In this document: piece by piece, positions 39,749 to 48,085 of the stretch
How the letters are laid out: each line of letters begins with the position of its first letter
Numbering within the stretch: position 1 is the stretch's first letter
NCBI RefSeq assembly: GCF_013141865.1
Contig: NZ_RCST01000001.1
Coordinates: 2,790,001-2,854,000 of the forward strand
DNA from: Methylomonas sp. ZR1
Lineage (GTDB): Bacteria > Pseudomonadota > Gammaproteobacteria > Methylococcales > Methylomonadaceae
Reading direction: 5' to 3'
Length of the DNA stretch: 64,000 nucleotides
Notes under the pieces: generated by a model
The model's database searches: none
What the model was told of the DNA's origin: nothing
What the model saw: the letters and a program-made list of their open reading frames with translations, nothing else
Program-made: the position numbers and the translations under genes

Positions 39749-40303
39749 ATGATTAAACAATCTGTTCTTGCCATGGCTTTGCTATCGGCAATTTGTACGC
39801 AAGCCGAGGCGGTTACTCTCAATGCCGACGGCGCTTGGCATGCGTTTGACGTAGACAACTCAGTATCTAACTCGGGTGGTTTGGAGTGGATAGACCTGGA
39901 TAACAATGCGTTGAGCTTTGACTTTACCTTAACCGGCTCGGCGGTTTTGCGCGTAGTGGACGCCGGCTTCGCTGGTGATAGATTCAAGATTTTTAACACG
40001 GCCAGCGTAATCGGTGAAACCTCGGCCGCCGTTAACAATTATCCAACTTCTGTTTACAGCGATTTTGACTTGGCTTACGCCAGCTCAGACTACAGCCGCG
40101 GCGAATTTCTGCTGGGTGCCGGCAGTTACCAAATCAGCGGCCTGCTGATCCAATCCGCTCTGGATGATACCTCCACCGAGCTTAACGCCACCGTAGGCGC
40201 TGTCAGTCTGACCGCCGTGCCGCTGCCTGCCGCTGCCGGTTTATATGCCGCCGGGGCCGGCCTGCTGGGCTTGGTCTCTCGTCGCCGCAAATCCACTAAA
40301 TAA
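39749..40303 (+). CDS. Small exosortase-sorted (VPLPA/PEP-CTERM) protein
   Basis: Exported protein of 184 residues. Signal peptide about 1-21 (MIKQSVLAMALLSAICTQAEA), a beta-rich domain (about 25-150) of unknown fold, and a C-terminal sorting signal VPLPAAAGLYAAGAGLLGL followed by VSRRRKSTK. The motif, helix and Arg cluster are those of exosortase substrates in biofilm-forming proteobacteria. It is the first gene of the Pho-box operon and precedes the 5'-nucleotidase by 11 bp. Its biochemical role is unknown. A binding or anchoring partner for the nucleotidase is one idea. Confidence 0.82.
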   Translation: MIKQSVLAMALLSAICTQAEAVTLNADGAWHAFDVDNSVSNSGGLEWIDLDNNALSFDFTLTGSAVLRVVDAGFAGDRFKIFNTASVIGETSAAVNNYPTSVYSDFDLAYASSDYSRGEFLLGAGSYQISGLLIQSALDDTSTELNATVGAVSLTAVPLPAAAGLYAAGAGLLGLVSRRRKSTK

Positions 40304-40314
40304 GGGTTAAACCA

Positions 40315-42090
40315 ATGAAATTAAACAAACTTGCCATCGGCATTGCCTTGGGTTTGGGCACACTGGGCGCGGCCAATGCCTTGACCACCATCCCCACCAC
40401 CACGATTAAAATCGTCGCGTTCAACGACTTTCACGGCCAACTGGAATCGCCGGGTACCTTCCGGCAAACACCCACCAGCGCGGCAGCCACCAATATTCCG
40501 GTCGGCGGCGTGGACTGGATGGCCGGCTATATCAACGAATTGAAAAACCAAAACCCGAGCACTGTGGTGGTATCGGCAGGCGACATCATCGGCGCCACGC
40601 CGCTGGTTTCCGCGTTGTTTCACGACGAACCGACCATCGAAACCATGAATCGCCTGGGTCTGGAATTTAATGCGGTCGGCAATCACGAGTTCGACGAAGG
40701 CAAGAACGAACTGAAACGCATGCAAAACGGCGGCTGCCATCCGACCGATCCCAATTCCTGTCAAGGCGCATCCGTCGGCACGCCGGTGCCTTTTGAAGGC
40801 GCTGATTTCAAATTTCTGGCCGCCAACGTAGTCGAAACCGCCACCGGCAAAACCTTGTTTCCGCAATACGCGATCAAAGTGGTCGGCGGCGTGCGGGTCG
40901 GCTTTATCGGCATGACCTTAAAAGAAACCCCCACCATCGTCACCCCCACCGGCGTGGCCGGCCTGGAGTTCAAAGACGAAGCAGCAACCGTGAATGCGTT
41001 GATTCCGAAATTGCGGGCGCGCGGTGTGGAAGCGGTGGTGGTGTTGATTCACCAAGGCGGCACGATACCGGTCACCCAAAGCAAATCTACCATCAACAAC
41101 TGCGATGGCGGTTTGGACGGTTCGCCGATTAAAACCATCGTCAACCAATTGGACGACGAAGTGGATTTGGTGATTTCCGGCCACACGCATCAAGCCTATA
41201 ACTGCCAAATCGCCAACAAGGCCGGCCGCTTGATTTCGGTGACCAGCGCCAATTCGCAAGGCCGGGTATTAACCGACATCGACGTGGCCATCAATACCGC
41301 CAACGGTGAAGTCAGTAGCGTCAGCGCCGAAAACATCGTGGTTGATCGCAGCAACACCGCCATCACGCCCAACGCGGCGATTAAAACCATCGTCGATAAT
41401 TACAAAGCCCTGTCTACTCCCATCGCTAATCGGGTGATCGGCAGCATCAGCGCGGCGATTACCCGAACCACCACCGCAGCCGGCGAATCGGCCTTGGGCG
41501 ACGTGATTGCGGACGCGCAATTGCTGGCTACGCAAAACGTCGGTTTTGGCGAAGCCGTGGTGTCATTCATGAACCCCGGCGGCATCCGCGCCGATTTGAC
41601 CTTCCCATCCAGCGCCGCTAACGAAGGCGACGGCAAGGTAACTTATGCGGAAGCCTTTACCGTGCAACCGTTCGGCAACACCTTGGTGACATTGACCTTG
41701 ACCGGCGCGCAAATCCACACTTTGTTGGAGCAACAATTCACCGGTTGCACAGTCGGCTATCCAGCCGGCGCACCGGCTACCGGCCAAGCGTTCAACCGCA
41801 TCATGCAAGTTTCCAACGGCTTCAGTTACGAGTGGAAGGAAAAAGGCACGGCTTGCGATAACGTCGATCCCGCCAGCATCAAAATCAACGGTGTAGTGGT
41901 AGACCCTGCCGCCAGCTACCGGGTTACCGTGAATAACTTCATGGCCGACGGCGGCGATCAATATTACGTGCTCACACAAGGCACTAACCGCCTGGGCGGC
42001 GCGTTGGATCTGGATGCGTTGGAAAACTACTTTACCGTCAATGGTACTGTAGCCCCCGGCCCGCAAAATCGGATTTTGCCGGCTCCGTAA
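40315..42090 (+). CDS. UshA-type metallophosphatase/5'-nucleotidase
   Basis: Periplasmic or surface enzyme releasing phosphate from nucleotides, 591 residues with signal peptide MKLNKLAIGIALGLGTLGAANA. The metallophosphatase domain shows the dimetal ligands in VAFNDFHGQLE, AGDIIGATPL, GNHEFDEG and SGHTHQAYNC. The C-terminal nucleotidase domain (about 370-590) has FMNPGGIRADL and the substrate-stacking region near FNRIMQVSNGFSYEW. No exosortase tail is present, in contrast to its operon partner. Co-transcribed behind a Pho box, so probably induced by phosphate starvation. Confidence 0.92.
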   Translation: MKLNKLAIGIALGLGTLGAANALTTIPTTTIKIVAFNDFHGQLESPGTFRQTPTSAAATNIPVGGVDWMAGYINELKNQNPSTVVVSAGDIIGATPLVSALFHDEPTIETMNRLGLEFNAVGNHEFDEGKNELKRMQNGGCHPTDPNSCQGASVGTPVPFEGADFKFLAANVVETATGKTLFPQYAIKVVGGVRVGFIGMTLKETPTIVTPTGVAGLEFKDEAATVNALIPKLRARGVEAVVVLIHQGGTIPVTQSKSTINNCDGGLDGSPIKTIVNQLDDEVDLVISGHTHQAYNCQIANKAGRLISVTSANSQGRVLTDIDVAINTANGEVSSVSAENIVVDRSNTAITPNAAIKTIVDNYKALSTPIANRVIGSISAAITRTTTAAGESALGDVIADAQLLATQNVGFGEAVVSFMNPGGIRADLTFPSSAANEGDGKVTYAEAFTVQPFGNTLVTLTLTGAQIHTLLEQQFTGCTVGYPAGAPATGQAFNRIMQVSNGFSYEWKEKGTACDNVDPASIKINGVVVDPAASYRVTVNNFMADGGDQYYVLTQGTNRLGGALDLDALENYFTVNGTVAPGPQNRILPAP

Positions 42091-42129
42091 GTTTTAGGGA
42101 TTAGTTGTAAGCTCTGTAGTGGTACTCGG

Positions 42130-42163
42130 GCCCGCTGGTACGCGATACAGCGGGCTTTTTTTT
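42130..42163 (+). terminator. Rho-independent terminator after the nucleotidase gene
   Basis: Arms GCCCGCTG and CAGCGGGC with a 10-nt loop, followed by eight T. A textbook intrinsic terminator, 40 bp after the stop. Confidence 0.9.
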
Positions 42164-42181
42164 GCCTGACGGATCTAGCGC

Positions 42182-42925
42182 TTAGTGATGATGCTCATGA
42201 CCCATTTGCGCTTGTACCTTGATCACGAACGGGTCGGATTCCTTATCGCCCAAATCCGCAAAATCGATCACGTCGTAGCCGTCGATTGGCGTCGGTTGCC
42301 AGGGCGCAGCGCTTAAAGAATAAGCCTGCAACAGTTCGGTGCGCTCGGAAAGTTCGCCCTGTTGCCGTTCGATCAAGGCCGGTAACGCAAGGTCCAAACG
42401 CATCACCACATGCCATTCGGTATCGGCGACTTTACCTTGATATTCGCGGGTCGGGATGCCGTCGGTCCATTCTATTTCTCCGGCAGTCAGTTTGTCGAGC
42501 AGCTGGCTATCCAGCAGCAACGCCAATTTTTGCCAGGACGGCGTGATGTCCAGCATCCTTAGATCGCCGGCCTGAAATTCGATTGCCCGCTGGTCTTGGT
42601 GATACAGCTTACGGTGAATCAGCTCTTGGCCGTCACGCTGCCAAAGTTCGCCTACGCCCAATTGCGGCCGTTCTATTGTGATCTGCCGGCTATCGCGCCA
42701 GAAGCGCCAACTCACTTCTGCCGGCAATGCCTGGTGCTCGTCGTGTTCGTGCTCTGCGCCGGTGCGGGTGGTGACGAACTCGGCGGCCACGGCGGGCAAG
42801 TTTGCCGAAGACAAATCGGTGATGTTAGCGGCATGCTTGGCCGGTGCATGGCTGCAAGCCGCCAAAACGACTAATAAATTGAGACCAAGCAGTTTGGGTA
42901 AAAATTTGAAATGGGTGTTGAACAT
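42182..42925 (-). CDS. His-rich lipoprotein near the phosphatases, unknown
   Basis: Lipoprotein of 247 residues with lipobox VVLAAC (Cys 24) and no family I recognise. Histidine clusters at EHEHDEHQ (about 59-66) and the terminal GHEHHH suggest metal binding, perhaps Zn for the neighbouring metallophosphatases. The middle is beta-rich and acidic. RBS AGGATCC precedes ATG 42925. It converges with the nucleotidase gene and is preceded by a weak Pho-like pair (TTGTCAG-N4-TTGCAAT around 42985-43000), so regulation with the locus is possible but not shown. Confidence 0.75.
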   Translation of the reverse strand: MFNTHFKFLPKLLGLNLLVVLAACSHAPAKHAANITDLSSANLPAVAAEFVTTRTGAEHEHDEHQALPAEVSWRFWRDSRQITIERPQLGVGELWQRDGQELIHRKLYHQDQRAIEFQAGDLRMLDITPSWQKLALLLDSQLLDKLTAGEIEWTDGIPTREYQGKVADTEWHVVMRLDLALPALIERQQGELSERTELLQAYSLSAAPWQPTPIDGYDVIDFADLGDKESDPFVIKVQAQMGHEHHH

Positions 42926-43006
42926 GGATCCTGCACTTTAGCGGTATTCAAAAAAATGTAATTATTCAGTGAATTGCAAAACTCTGACAATTGCCGAGAA
43001 ATTGCT

Positions 43007-43111
43007 CCCTCTCCTGATGGAGAGGGTTGGGGAGAGGAGAATTAAACTAGCAAAATACTTTGTTTTCATCCCCTCACCCTACCCTCTCCCGCTGGAGAGG
43101 GATTCTTGTAC
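43007..43111. repeat. Inverted pair of dispersed palindromic repeats
   Basis: CCCTCTCC...GGAGAGGG at 43007-43026 and again at 43082-43101, the two units lying in opposite orientation with CCCCTCACCCT-type tails toward each other. The same element recurs at 49890-49962. It resembles the REP/BIME-type intergenic repeats of proteobacteria. Confidence 0.75.
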
Positions 43112-43128
43112 TTCGCAGTGAATAATTC

Positions 43129-43160
43129 CAAAAAATCAGGGACGGCCAGCGTCCCTGATT
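43129..43160 (-). terminator. Rho-independent terminator of phoA
   Basis: On the minus strand AATCAGGGAC and GTCCCTGATT form a 10-bp stem with a 7-nt loop, followed by a T run (TTTTTTGG). It lies 24 bp after the phoA stop. Confidence 0.88.
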
Positions 43161-43183
43161 CGGCTTTGGGAAAGGTTCCCGGA

Positions 43184-44797
43184 CTATTTACGCATGCCTA
43201 GCGCATCCGCCATCACATGATAAATCACGTTTTGTTCCAGCGTACCGCGTACTAGATAAGCGCCAGGGCCGTCGGCATAGATAGCCACGTCTTCGCCGGC
43301 GTGGGTTTCCGCGCTCATCGGTACGGTGGCTTCCTGCATGTAGTTCGGATTGGCGGTATCGACCGCTGTCAAATCCGGACGCAGTTTACTACCCTCGTAG
43401 GCAGCAGCGACGGTACCTTCGTTGGCAGGATTAAATTCCTTGCGTTGCAAGCCACCGGTCCAGCCTGGGCCGTTAGCATAGGTCAGCGTGGTGTAAGGCA
43501 AACCTAAAGAATCTTTAGTAACAACGCCGTCTACAGCGGTTTTACCCAGGATAGGATTGCCGCGCGAGGGGTAACCGGCGATGGTGAACACATGGCTGTG
43601 ATCGGCAGTAACCAGGATCAAGGTGTCTTCGTCGCGGGTCAGTTGTCTGGCTTTTTTCACCGCATCCGACAGCGCCACGGTATCGGTTAGCGCCCGGTAG
43701 GCATTGCCGGCGTGATGAGCATGGTCGATCCGGCCGGCTTCCACCATCAAGTAATAACCTTTGCGGTTTTTTTCCAGAATTTTGATGGCTTTTTCGGTCA
43801 TCTCGGTCAAGGACGGTTCACCGGCGGCGTCTTGCGCGCGGTCGGCTTCATAGCGCATGTGCGAACGTTCGAACAAACCCAACAAATGATCGGTAGACGC
43901 CGGATTTACCGCGTCGAACTGGGCTTTGTTCCAGACGTAGTCGGAATTATTGTATTGCGATGTCCACTCCAAGGTCAGATCGCGGCCATCGGCGCGGCGA
44001 CCTTTTTGGGTTGGGTATTCAGGGTCGGCAACGTTATTAGGCATGAAATAGCTACGACCACCGCCCAAAGCCACTTCCAGGCCGTCGCCGTAAGGAAACT
44101 CCAGCAACTGGCGAGCAATATCCTTCACGGTGGCGCCAGCAGGCAGGTTGCTGTCGGCTTCCCAATCGCGGTTGGAAATGTGGGCGTAATTCACGGCAGG
44201 CGTGGCGTGGGTAAAACGGGCGGTTGTGACGACACCGGTGGACATGCCGCGTTCCTCGGCGCGTTCCAGGATGGTTTTCACGCTTTTTGCGGCGGTGACT
44301 TCCGCGCTAGGTTCGGTACGGTTGATGCTTTGATCGACGGAAATAGCACCGTCGTTGGTTTTGACACCGGCCACCATCGCGGTAGCGGTAGGCGCGGAAT
44401 CCGAGGTTTGTTGATTGGCGCTGGCAGTAACCGAAAACGCCAGATTATTAAATTTTTCAAAGCCCAAACGGTTGAACTCCCCATCGCGTCCGGCCATTTG
44501 GCCTTCCAAAATCCGCGCGGCGGTGACGGTGGATACGCCCATGCCGTCGCCGACGAACAAGATAACGTTTTTGGCTTTGCGCAGTTGTGCTACATCGCGT
44601 TTATTGACCAACACCGCAGCCTCACCGGCTTTGAACCATTCAGCGCCGGATGTCGGTACTTGGCTGGTTTGTGCAGGTTTATGAGAATCGTGATGATCGC
44701 GGTCGGCATGGTCGTGGGCGACTGCGGCTACCGACAAGGTAAAACCGAAGGCGCCGACAGCGACTGCCGCCAGTTTTTGTGGATGTGTTTTTTTCAT
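43184..44797 (-). CDS. phoA: PhoA-family alkaline phosphatase
   Basis: Exported phosphomonoesterase with 537 residues from ATG 44797. A longer frame from 44833 lacks a ribosome site. Signal peptide about 1-28 (ending VAAVA), then a His/Asp-rich linker HDHADRDHHDSHKP. The nucleophile Ser is in TSDSAPTATAM, and Zn/Mg ligands are seen in FVGDGMGVSTV, GRIDHAHHAGNA, LVTADHSHVF and AETHAGEDVAIYA. No exosortase tail, so probably soluble periplasmic or released. A Pho box is just upstream (44846-44863). Confidence 0.94.
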   Translation of the reverse strand: MKKTHPQKLAAVAVGAFGFTLSVAAVAHDHADRDHHDSHKPAQTSQVPTSGAEWFKAGEAAVLVNKRDVAQLRKAKNVILFVGDGMGVSTVTAARILEGQMAGRDGEFNRLGFEKFNNLAFSVTASANQQTSDSAPTATAMVAGVKTNDGAISVDQSINRTEPSAEVTAAKSVKTILERAEERGMSTGVVTTARFTHATPAVNYAHISNRDWEADSNLPAGATVKDIARQLLEFPYGDGLEVALGGGRSYFMPNNVADPEYPTQKGRRADGRDLTLEWTSQYNNSDYVWNKAQFDAVNPASTDHLLGLFERSHMRYEADRAQDAAGEPSLTEMTEKAIKILEKNRKGYYLMVEAGRIDHAHHAGNAYRALTDTVALSDAVKKARQLTRDEDTLILVTADHSHVFTIAGYPSRGNPILGKTAVDGVVTKDSLGLPYTTLTYANGPGWTGGLQRKEFNPANEGTVAAAYEGSKLRPDLTAVDTANPNYMQEATVPMSAETHAGEDVAIYADGPGAYLVRGTLEQNVIYHVMADALGMRK

Positions 44798-44845
44798 GTG
44801 TTGCCCCGAGAGCGGTTGATGGAGCGGCAACATTAGCGATTGAAT

Positions 44846-44863
44846 ATGACAAGCGCGTTACGG
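44846..44863 (-). promoter_or_regulatory. Pho box upstream of phoA
   Basis: On the coding strand CCGTAAC-N4-TTGTCAT, an 11-bp-period pair close to the PhoB consensus (CTGTCAT), located 49 bp before the phoA start. Nearly the same pair occurs before the gene at 45028-46668. Confidence 0.6.
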
Positions 44864-44933
44864 GATAAAACGGGAAAGCCAGCTTAGCCGATATAGCTCG
44901 GCCAAGCTGACGTATTAACCCGGCCCTTAAATA

Positions 44934-44997
44934 CGGTTCGTCCTGAGCCCTTCGGCTGCGTTCAGGAGAGCCTTGTCGAATGGCTCAGCCCGAACGG
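44934..44997. repeat. Dispersed inverted-repeat element
   Basis: A 64-bp sequence with ends CGGTTCGTCCTGAGCCC and complementary GGCTCAGCCCGAACGG, with an internal CTTCGGCTGCGTTCAGG. The GTTCG...CGAAC design is that of short palindromic repeats scattered in many proteobacterial genomes. It lies 71 bp upstream of the phoA Pho box and 30 bp past the stop of the next gene, and may act as a terminator there. Confidence 0.55.
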
Positions 44998-45027
44998 TCT
45001 ATCCGTGTTAAATAAGGCCGGCGGATA

Positions 45028-46668
45028 TTACTGTTTACGGCCGCGTTGCATTCCCATCAAGCCCACCAGCGCGGAACCGAACAACCAAACCGCGCCCGGT
45101 ACCGGCACGGCCGATACTTTGTACAGCGAAGTGGTTTCACTTACCTCGTTGGCCACCGCCAGGTAACTGCCCTGGGCATTGCTGAAGAAACTCAGACCCT
45201 CGGGACCGATGTCGCCGCCGGTAAACAACATGTCCAAAAATTTCGGACTGTTCAGGTCAGTCAAATCCCAGACCATCACCGCATTAGAACGCTCCAAACC
45301 CAGGAACAATAAATCCCGGCCATCCACTTTACCCACTACGGCACTTTCCGGCTCAGGACCTTTGTTGTCGCTACGGCCATCGTCCCACAAGGCCTCGTAA
45401 GCCGCATTACCGGGATTCGCCGCGATCAGCGCTTTGATGGTTTGTTCCAGTTTGTCACCGGAATCGAACACCATGGCACCATTGGCATCCAGAATCGAGA
45501 ACGAGCGGGCGCCGAAGACTTGCAGTTGATCCAGGTCACCGTCGTTGTCCAAATCCCCGCTCCTGGAAACCGTTAGTCGATTCAGCTTGTCATTGTTCGT
45601 GGCCCAATCCGGTCCGTGCAAGGCTGTCATGGTGGCATTCAAGGCGGGATCGATAGTCGCTGCGCCCACCCGCACTTCTTCCGCACCGCCCGGCCAATCC
45701 TCGCGAGAGTCGCCTTCATTGGCGGTCACGTAATATTGATTGCCGTCTTTGCTAAAACTGGCGATGCCGTCGGGCATGTACATACCCATCACATTCCAGT
45801 TCTGGATATTGCCTTTCAAAGCCGCAGTGCCGGCACCGTCGCGATCCGAGACATCCAGACCGTTGCCGGCTAAATTGTGATCCTTCAAACCCAGGGCTTT
45901 AATGTCGGTGACTGTGGCGCTGGCGATGTCGATGACCGCAACCGAGTTGGCCTCTTGCAGCGTCGCAAAAGCTTTGCTGCCGTCTTGGCTAACCGCAATG
46001 TATTCCGGTTCCAGATCTTGCGCGACGCTGGCGTTCGGCCCGGTCAGACGCACGCCGCTGGCTTTCAAAGCCGCCGCCGCACCGTTGAAAGCAGTAAATC
46101 CGGCCGTTTGGACGGCAAAGCTGTTGGTGTTGATAATACTCACCGAGCCTTCCGGATCGCCGCTTGGCCCCACCAAATAGCTGCTGGGTTCGCCTTCATT
46201 CGCCACCAGCAAGCGGCTGCCGTCGGGCGTATATGTCACTGCGTCAGGGTTGGCACCGACGGTTACGCTGTGTTGCAATGTGTAGTCAGCCGCATTGTAA
46301 AAACGCACCAAACCCGGATCGGTTTTCGTCGGCGCCGTCAAAGCAATGGCCGCTTGGCCGTTTTTCACCGCCACGCTGTTGATTCCGCCGAACGCGCTCG
46401 TGGAAATGCTTTGCAGCAAATTGCCGTTCATATCCAACACGTCGATGCCGCCTTGGCCAATATTGGCCTGATTGGCATCGGTTCCCGCTACCCACAAGCG
46501 GTTGTTAACCGCATCGAAAGAGACGATTTCCGAGCCCATGGCACTGGAACCATTCGCTGCAGTGTGATTGAAGGTCCATTGATGCGACCATTGAAAATCC
46601 CCCGCAGCGCTGGCATTGGCAGAGGCCAGCACAGCAGCGACGGCGGCGGCGATTGAAGTGAGTTTCAT
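45028..46668 (-). CDS. Choice-of-anchor-I-like beta-propeller, exosortase-sorted
   Basis: Exported 546-residue protein. Signal peptide about 1-22 (ending NASA), then a beta-propeller-like domain typical of the choice-of-anchor I family (related to so-called alkaline-phosphatase-like surface proteins): PDGSRLLVANEGEPSSY, LEPEYIAVSQDGSKAFATL, YYVTANEGDSREDW and LLFLGLERSNAVMVWDL. A D-x-D-x-D-x-x-x-D metal loop is seen in DLDNDGDLDQL. C-terminal sorting signal VPVPGAVWLFGSALVGL plus MQRGRKQ. AGGAGC precedes the ATG. A Pho box upstream suggests a role in phosphate acquisition, perhaps phytate- or ester-hydrolysing, but activity is not proven. Confidence 0.85.
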   Translation of the reverse strand: MKLTSIAAAVAAVLASANASAAGDFQWSHQWTFNHTAANGSSAMGSEIVSFDAVNNRLWVAGTDANQANIGQGGIDVLDMNGNLLQSISTSAFGGINSVAVKNGQAAIALTAPTKTDPGLVRFYNAADYTLQHSVTVGANPDAVTYTPDGSRLLVANEGEPSSYLVGPSGDPEGSVSIINTNSFAVQTAGFTAFNGAAAALKASGVRLTGPNASVAQDLEPEYIAVSQDGSKAFATLQEANSVAVIDIASATVTDIKALGLKDHNLAGNGLDVSDRDGAGTAALKGNIQNWNVMGMYMPDGIASFSKDGNQYYVTANEGDSREDWPGGAEEVRVGAATIDPALNATMTALHGPDWATNNDKLNRLTVSRSGDLDNDGDLDQLQVFGARSFSILDANGAMVFDSGDKLEQTIKALIAANPGNAAYEALWDDGRSDNKGPEPESAVVGKVDGRDLLFLGLERSNAVMVWDLTDLNSPKFLDMLFTGGDIGPEGLSFFSNAQGSYLAVANEVSETTSLYKVSAVPVPGAVWLFGSALVGLMGMQRGRKQ

Positions 46669-46776
46669 AAAAATGCTCCTGAGGCACTATTCGTTTGGTG
46701 TTTGAAGAAAGGATGTGTAAGTACCAGCTCACCGACAGCGTCGGAACGGTAGTCTTGCGAATGGTAAATAGCCTTT

Positions 46777-46794
46777 ATGACAGTAGCGTTACGC
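46777..46794 (-). promoter_or_regulatory. Pho box upstream of the choice-of-anchor-I-like gene
   Basis: Coding strand GCGTAAC-N4-CTGTCAT, the second unit a perfect match to the PhoB consensus. It is 109 bp upstream of the ATG, and the pair is almost identical to the phoA box. Confidence 0.6.
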
Positions 46795-46822
46795 GACAGC
46801 CGCATCGCAAACGCCCGGAAAA

Positions 46823-46864
46823 TTGACTTGTTTCCATATTTCAATTATTGTTGAAATATGGAAA
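46823..46864 (+). promoter_or_regulatory. Promoter and palindromic ArsR operator overlapping the arsR start
   Basis: A perfect inverted repeat with 14-bp arms TTTCCATATTTCAA and TTGAAATATGGAAA, 6-bp spacer, covers 46831-46864, including the ATG at 46858. A promoter TTGACT (46823-46828), 17-bp spacer and TATTGT (46846-46851) would start transcription close to the A of the ATG, so the arsR mRNA is probably leaderless; no Shine-Dalgarno site is visible. Confidence 0.65.
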
Positions 46865-47217
46865 ATAAAACTGCTGTTATCGCACTGGCCGCATTGGCCC
46901 AAGAATCCCGTCTGGCAATTTACCGCGCGCTGGTGCAAGCCGGCCCGGCAGGTTTGGCCGCCGGAAAAATCAGTGAAGCCACCGGCATTGCCCCGTCTTC
47001 CCTATCGTTTCATTTGAAGGAATTGACTTACGCCAACCTGGTGAACTCGCGCAACGAAAGCCGCTTTGTGATTTATACGGCCAATTTTTCCGCGATGAAC
47101 GATCTGTTGGCTTTCCTGACTGAGAACTGTTGCGACGGCCATCCCTGTCTATCGCTCTCTGCCTGTTCCACCAATAACGAATCTTTACCCTCAACCCCGA
47201 CCGACACTCCATCATGA
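46858..47217 (+). CDS. arsR: ArsR-family arsenite-responsive repressor
   Basis: Winged-helix metalloregulator of 119 residues that releases its operator on binding As(III). The helix-turn-helix region has AALAQESRLAIYRAL and GIAPSSLSFHLKELTYANLV. Candidate As(III) ligands are at the C-terminus, in ENCCDGHPCLSLSACS, which places the thiols after the DNA-binding core instead of in the ELCVCDL loop of the classical E. coli type. The gene overlaps arsC by 4 bp (ATGA). Confidence 0.92.
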   Translation: MENKTAVIALAALAQESRLAIYRALVQAGPAGLAAGKISEATGIAPSSLSFHLKELTYANLVNSRNESRFVIYTANFSAMNDLLAFLTENCCDGHPCLSLSACSTNNESLPSTPTDTPS

Positions 47218-47693
47218 ACGTATTGTTTTTGTGTACCGGCAACTCCTGCCGTTCCGTCCTTGGCGAAGCCACTTTCAATCATTTGGCTCCGGCCGGCTGG
47301 CGTGGCCTGAGCGCCGGCAGCAAACCCACCGGTAAAATTCATCCGCGTTCGCTGGCTTTGCTGGCCAGAGAAGGCATATCCACCGAGGGTTATTACAGCA
47401 AGTCCTGGAATGACCTGCCGGTGACGCCGGACATCGTGCTGAGTGTGTGCGGCAATGCCGCCAACGAAACCTGCCCCGCCTACCTGGGCCCGGTCATGCG
47501 CAGCCATTGGGGCGTTGAAGATCCGGCTCACGTCGAGGGTACCGACGAGGAAATCGACGCGGCCTTCATGGTCGCGTATCGGATTCTGCGCCATCGCATC
47601 GAGCAGTTTTTTGCTTTACCGTTGGAAGAGTTAAAAAACGATCCCGAGCGCCTGAAAGCCGAACTGGATCGCATCGGCACCTTGTTGCCTTAG
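47214..47693 (+). CDS. arsC: Arsenate reductase, LMW-phosphatase fold
   Basis: Reduces arsenate to arsenite for export. The 159 residues carry the phosphatase P-loop CTGNSCRSVLGE at 8-19 and redox cysteine partners in VLSVCGNAANETCPAYLG, the Cys-relay pattern of thioredoxin-linked ArsC. Overlap with arsR by 4 bp indicates translational coupling. It supplies arsenite to the ArsD-ArsA/Acr3 route encoded downstream. Confidence 0.94.
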   Translation: MNVLFLCTGNSCRSVLGEATFNHLAPAGWRGLSAGSKPTGKIHPRSLALLAREGISTEGYYSKSWNDLPVTPDIVLSVCGNAANETCPAYLGPVMRSHWGVEDPAHVEGTDEEIDAAFMVAYRILRHRIEQFFALPLEELKNDPERLKAELDRIGTLLP

Positions 47694-47711
47694 TTGTTAA
47701 GGAGTTCTCCC

Positions 47712-48068
47712 ATGACCAGTATTCAAATATTTGATCCTGCATTGTGTTGCAGCACCGGTGTTTGCGGTGTGGAAGTCGATCAGCAGTTAGTGGGTTTTGC
47801 CGCCGATGTCGATTGGGCCAAGCAAAACGGCGCCGCCATTGAGCGCTTCAATCTGGCGCAAACCCCGTTGGCGTTTGCCGAAAACCCGGTGGTTAAAGCG
47901 TTTCTGGAACGCTCCGGCGCCGATGCCTTGCCGTTGGTCTTGGTCGATGGCGAAGTCGCCTTAGCCGGTCGCTATCCGAATCGAACCGAATTGGCGCGTT
48001 GGGCAGCCATTAGCGTAGCGGAACAGCAAGCCCCGTCGGGCTGTTGTAGCGGCAGCAGCTGTTGTTAA
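47712..48068 (+). CDS. arsD: ArsD, arsenite metallochaperone
   Basis: Delivers As(III) to the ArsA ATPase. From ATG 47712 (TAAGGAG upstream) it has 118 residues. The arsenite-binding thiols are visible as DPALCCSTGVCGVEVD (Cys12-13 and 18 in E. coli numbering), and the C-terminal CCSGSSCC gives two more vicinal pairs. The frame overlaps the longest form of arsA. Confidence 0.93.
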   Translation: MTSIQIFDPALCCSTGVCGVEVDQQLVGFAADVDWAKQNGAAIERFNLAQTPLAFAENPVVKAFLERSGADALPLVLVDGEVALAGRYPNRTELARWAAISVAEQQAPSGCCSGSSCC

Positions 48069-48085
48069 CTTCTGGTGATCGTGCC

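Noticed and set aside
43712..44836. 374-codon plus-strand frame opposite phoA
   Set aside because: Shadow of phoA on the other strand; the sense reading has complete active-site motifs.
45877..46656. 259-codon plus-strand frame opposite the choice-of-anchor-I-like gene
   Set aside because: Antisense shadow of a gene with signal peptide and sorting tail.
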